Below are positions 6,701 through 8,481 of a stretch of 8,481 bases of DNA, piece after piece (the stretch's first letter is position 1; each line of letters begins with the position of its first letter). This DNA is from Phocoenobacter atlanticus (GTDB lineage: Bacteria > Pseudomonadota > Gammaproteobacteria > Enterobacterales > Pasteurellaceae). The stretch lies in the NCBI RefSeq assembly GCF_030764225.1, contig NZ_JASAXH010000031.1. One strand, written 5' to 3'. The position numbers were made by a program, and so were the translations under genes. The notes beneath the pieces were generated by a model. That model was not told where the DNA came from and made no database searches. It saw only the letters and a program-made list of their open reading frames with translations.

Positions 6701-8217
6701 TGTCTGATGTAATGAACCGACGTTTGCATTTTAGCTATGAAGATTCAACCCAAGAGGGTTCAGAATTAACCGAACAGTTGCGTGTGCGTTTAGAAAATGC
6801 GCAACGTGAACGTGAACAAGCAAAAGCACAATTTAGACAAGCGCAAACACAATATACACAATATAATCAAGTGCTTACGTCATTACGCAGTTCTTATGAG
6901 GCGAAAAATGAAATGCTTGTAGAATTAGTGCGTGAAATTGATGAATTAGGTTTACGAGGCGATACAGAAGCTGAAGCTCGTGCAAGAACACAACGTGATG
7001 AATTGCAACAACGTTTAAGTCAGCAACGTAGCCGTAAGAGTTATTTAGAAAAACAATTAGCTGTAATTGAGGCTGATATGGATAATCTAAATCGTGCGGT
7101 ACGCAAGGCTGAGCGTGATTATAAAGTATTGCGTGAACAAGTGGTGCAAGCGAAAGTGAGCTGGTGCGTGGTAATGCGTTTATCTCGCAACAGTGATGTT
7201 GAAAAACGCTTGAACCGTCGTGAATTGGCGTATATGTCATCGGAAGAATTACGTTCAATTTCGGATAAAGCCTTAGGGGCGTTACGTATTGCGGTGGCGG
7301 ATAATGAATATCTGCGTGATAGCTTGCGAGCCTCAGAAGATAATCGTAAACCTGAAAATAAAGTGGCATTCTTTATTGCGGTTTATCAGCATTTACGTGA
7401 GCGAATTCGTCAAGATATTATCAAAACGGACGATCCGATTGACGCCATTGAACAAATGGAAATTGAACTTTCTCGTTTAACCAGTGAATTGACAAATCGT
7501 GAGAAAAAATTAGCGATCAGTTCGGAAAGTGTGGCAAATATTTTACGCAAAACCATTCAACGTGAACAAAACCGTATTTTACAACTTAATCAAGGGCTAC
7601 AAAATATTACTTTTGGACAGGTTAAAGGGGTGCGTTTGGTGGTAAATATTCGTGATACCCACGCTATTTTACTTAACGCATTATCGACCGAAAAAGAGAA
7701 CCACAAAGATTTATTTGAAAGCGAAAAACTTGGTTTCTCTGAGGCATTGGCGATGTTGTATAAACGTGTAAATCCACACCTTGAACTTGGACAACGCACC
7801 GCACAAACGATTGGCGAAGAATTGTTGGATTACCGTAACTATCTTGACCTTGATGTTGAAACCTATCGTGGTGCAGATGGTTGGATGAAAGCCCAAAGTA
7901 GCTCACTTTCAACAGGGGAGGCGATTGGTACAGGTATGTCAATCTTGTTAATGGTGGTACAAAGTTGGGAAGAAGAATCTCGCCGTATGCGTGCCAAAGA
8001 TATTCTCCCTTGTCGCTTATTATTCTTAGATGAAGCGGCTCGACTTGACGCAAAATCTATCAACACCTTATTTGAATTGTGTGACCGTTTAGATATGCAA
8101 TTACTGATCGCCGCCCCTGAAAATATCAGCCCAGAACAGGGAACGACTTATAAATTGGTACGTAAAATTGCGAATAATCAAGAGTATGTTCACGTGGTTG
8201 GATTGAAAGGATTTTAA
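3709..8217 (+). CDS. mukB: MukB, SMC-like ATPase of the MukBEF condensin
   Basis: The 1502-residue SMC-like protein matches E. coli MukB (1486) from end to end. MukB dimers use ATP to entrap and move DNA, compacting and segregating the chromosome. The N-terminal head has Walker A GGNGAGKS at 72-79. Long Gln/Glu-rich coiled-coil arms flank a hinge at about 700-820 (from LSQPDG to PLFGRAAR). The C-terminal head has the ABC signature LSTGEAIGTG (Ser1401), Walker B LLFLDE (Asp1441, Glu1442) and a D-loop ARLDAKS. From memory of E. coli numbering, the acyl-carrier-protein contacts Lys1114, Trp1117 and Arg1122 correspond to Lys1149, Trp1152 and Arg1157 here, and hinge residues linked to topoisomerase IV binding (Glu688, Asp692, Asp697) to Glu726, Asp730 and Asp735. 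All are conserved, so the protein should be active. Differences from E. coli are an extra 38-residue, Gln/Glu-rich N-terminus and the absence of the last 19 or so residues after GLKGF. Confidence 0.98.
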   Translation: MTEQQFELQVEQQELQKTVEITPLASPIVDKPVVTKKESIARGKFISLTLINWNGFFARTFDLDDLVTTLSGGNGAGKSTTMAGFVTALIPDLTLLNFRNTTEAGSTAGSRDKGLHGKLKSGVCYAVLESENSRKQRIISGVRLQQVAGRDKKVDIRPFSLQNLPTEQSIISILTEKVADRSARVLALNELKEKCESTEIQFKQYNSITDYHSFLFDLGVLPKRLRSASDRSKFYKLIEASLYGGISGAITKSLREYLLPENTGVRQAFQDMESALRENRMTLEAIKVTQSDRDMFKKLITESTNYVSADYMRNANERRGNVENVLAQRKNWQEVKAKIELSQTQLVEYSREVSEIAETESHLEAEFNSATDHLNLVMNALRHQEKVERYQDEVNDLVEKIEEQQMAMEELSEQVESSQFRAEESEEVVEDLRSQLADYQQALDAQQTRALQYQQAVQALEKAKQVCGLPNLDLHNIQDYAVEFEAQAEELTDKVFELEQRLSVSEIAKEQFDKAYDLVCKISGKIDRSEAWNEAKALLSVYPNQKSQANQAVSLRQKLNELERKLQQQQNAERLLKEFNHKAQTDFTTAEELESYFEEQQASLEDIEAELGEVVEVRSTQRQQLEQLNQQYQKLTQTAPAWHTAQSALERLQEQCDREFEASQQVMTFMQDTLNSEREITLERDKLARKSDRLEGQITRLSQPDGSEDPRLNQLAERFGGVLLSELYEDVSIDDAPYFSALYGEARHAIVVRDLESVKSQLEQLDDCPDDLYLIEGDPSSFDDDVFEATELGDGVVVQVSNRQWRYSKFPQVPLFGRAAREKQLELLKAEQEEITEQHAKCAFEVQKCQRLYQHLSQFVGTHLSLAFEVNPEQAMQEIATQRAEIERELSQISGNEQQLRHKRDNCKEQLQLLNKALPQVELLADETLIDRAEECKEQLLEAQEDEQFIRQFGQYLAQLEPIATALQSDPTKFEQLEAEYKRSVSDQKLRKQQVFCLSDVMNRRLHFSYEDSTQEGSELTEQLRVRLENAQREREQAKAQFRQAQTQYTQYNQVLTSLRSSYEAKNEMLVELVREIDELGLRGDTEAEARARTQRDELQQRLSQQRSRKSYLEKQLAVIEADMDNLNRAVRKAERDYKVLREQVVQAKVSWCVVMRLSRNSDVEKRLNRRELAYMSSEELRSISDKALGALRIAVADNEYLRDSLRASEDNRKPENKVAFFIAVYQHLRERIRQDIIKTDDPIDAIEQMEIELSRLTSELTNREKKLAISSESVANILRKTIQREQNRILQLNQGLQNITFGQVKGVRLVVNIRDTHAILLNALSTEKENHKDLFESEKLGFSEALAMLYKRVNPHLELGQRTAQTIGEELLDYRNYLDLDVETYRGADGWMKAQSSSLSTGEAIGTGMSILLMVVQSWEEESRRMRAKDILPCRLLFLDEAARLDAKSINTLFELCDRLDMQLLIAAPENISPEQGTTYKLVRKIANNQEYVHVVGLKGF

Positions 8218-8229
8218 GTTTAATTATTA

Positions 8230-8239
8230 CTTACGTAAG
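8230..8239. repeat. 10-bp palindrome just after mukB
   Basis: CTTACGTAAG is a perfect palindrome 12 bp after the mukB stop, directly abutting the GC-rich hairpin that follows. It is short enough to be chance; its meaning is unknown. Confidence 0.3.
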
Positions 8240-8277
8240 GGCGGATTGAATGAGCATAGCGAATGGAATATCCGCCC
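8239..8277. repeat. GC-rich inverted repeat downstream of mukB
   Basis: GGGCGGAT (8239-8246) and ATCCGCCC (8270-8277) form a perfect 8-bp stem around a 23-nt loop that contains GAATG twice in direct orientation. The arms are far more GC-rich than their surroundings. No T-run follows on either side, so it is a poor intrinsic terminator, though it could stabilise the 3' end of the mukB message. A dispersed palindromic repeat is an alternative. Confidence 0.5.
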
Positions 8278-8281
8278 GCAA

Positions 8282-8299
8282 AACAAATCAAAATTTGTT
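8282..8299. repeat. AT-rich inverted repeat upstream of the repeat-tract gene
   Basis: AACAAAT (8282-8288) and ATTTGTT (8293-8299) form a 7-bp inverted repeat around CAAA, about 50 bp before the start codon of the next gene. It could be an operator half-site pair or part of a leader hairpin. No convincing promoter is seen in this spacer: AATAAT at 8312-8317 is a possible -10, but without a -35. Confidence 0.3.
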
Positions 8300-8347
8300 A
8301 ATTCGCTCCGAAATAATTCATTGACTTTAATTTCAAAGGGAAACAAA

Positions 8348-8481
8348 ATGCTATCAGCACAGCACAGCACAGCACAGCACAGCACAGCACAGCACAGCAC
8401 AGCACAGCACAGCACAGCACAGCACAGCACAGCACAGCACAGCACAGCACAGCACAGCACAGCACAGCACAGCACAGCACA
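8348..8481 (+). CDS. 5' end of a phase-variable gene, possibly a type III DNA methyltransferase (mod)
   Basis: An ATG at 8348 has AAAGGGA (8335-8341) 6 nt upstream, a good ribosome-binding site. Only 44 whole codons are in the window: MLS followed by repeating Ala-Gln-His-Ser-Thr encoded by the AGCAC tract. The frame is open to the window edge. Gain or loss of repeat units by slipped-strand mispairing would put the downstream coding part in or out of frame, giving on/off expression. Nothing of the functional domain is visible. A CACAG pentanucleotide tract (same unit, other register) was described in Pasteurella (Mannheimia) haemolytica next to a type III restriction-modification system, so a mod methyltransferase controlling a phasevarion is the first candidate. 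Surface enzymes or adhesins are alternatives. The start is well supported; the product identity is inference. Confidence 0.6.
   Translation, partial: MLSAQHSTAQHSTAQHSTAQHSTAQHSTAQHSTAQHSTAQHSTA
8356..8481 (+). repeat. (AGCAC)n pentanucleotide microsatellite, at least 25 copies
   Basis: Twenty-five perfect, uninterrupted AGCAC units plus one base run to the edge of the window, so the true copy number is unknown. The tract starts two codons after the ATG at 8348. Because five is not a multiple of three, each unit gained or lost shifts the frame. The unit has no stop codon in any forward frame, and all three frames give the same five residues in rotation. Confidence 0.97.

Noticed and set aside
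6875..7369. 164-residue minus-strand open frame inside mukB
   Set aside because: It is a shadow of the conserved mukB frame with no ribosome-binding site or domain signal; the same holds for the other minus-strand frames within mukB and mukF.
8321..8349. TTGACT-17 bp-CAAAAT as promoter of the repeat-tract gene
   Set aside because: The spacing is ideal, but transcription would start inside the tract, after the ATG and ribosome site. The -10 is also weak (four of six).
8227..8481. Minus-strand frames encoding long Cys-Cys-Ala-Val-Leu repeats
   Set aside because: They are only the reverse reading of the AGCAC tract, have no ribosome-binding site of their own, and the plus-strand ATG with a good site explains the tract.

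Overview
The window comes from a gammaproteobacterium of the family Pasteurellaceae. The low GC content, the MukF/MukE/MukB proteins close to those of Escherichia coli and Haemophilus, and at least ten copies of the uptake-signal core AAGCGGT point to this. One copy extends to the full 9-mer ACAAGCGGT and none reads AAGTGCGGT, which favours the Actinobacillus pleuropneumoniae / Mannheimia / Bibersteinia branch over the Haemophilus influenzae branch. The pentanucleotide tract at the right end is the same unit (CACAG in another register) that was described next to a type III restriction-modification system in Pasteurella (now Mannheimia) haemolytica, so Mannheimia or a near relative is my best guess.

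Left flank (1-756): the last codons of an IS630-family transposase run into the 3' end of a small minus-strand gene of unknown function. Upstream of that gene lies a SUKH (SMI1/KNR4-like) protein gene, probably an orphan immunity gene of a toxin system. This part is AT-rich and looks like accessory DNA. A divergent intergenic region (757-966) separates it from the core block and carries the mukF promoter, overlapped by a perfect 16-bp palindrome.

Core block (967-8217): mukF, mukE and mukB encode the kleisin, the winged-helix partner and the SMC-like ATPase of the MukBEF chromosome condensin. mukE and mukB overlap by one base and are translationally coupled. mukF is separated from mukE by about 660 bp. 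That stretch holds a small DUF2853-type gene with its own good promoter and a strong intrinsic terminator carrying two inverted uptake-signal cores. Related ACAGGG...CCCTGT hairpins flank the inserted gene. The operon is therefore physically split, and mukE-mukB probably needs its own promoter or readthrough.

Right flank (8218-8481): after a 130-bp spacer with two inverted repeats, a new plus-strand gene starts at 8348 with a clear ribosome-binding site. It enters a run of at least 25 perfect AGCAC repeats that leaves the window. This is a classic phase-variable (on/off by slipped-strand mispairing) gene start. The body of the gene lies outside the window. A type III DNA methyltransferase (mod) is the leading candidate by analogy.

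I see no wholly new system. The points most worth a second look are the contingency locus, the split muk operon with its flanking hairpins, and the palindrome over the mukF promoter.
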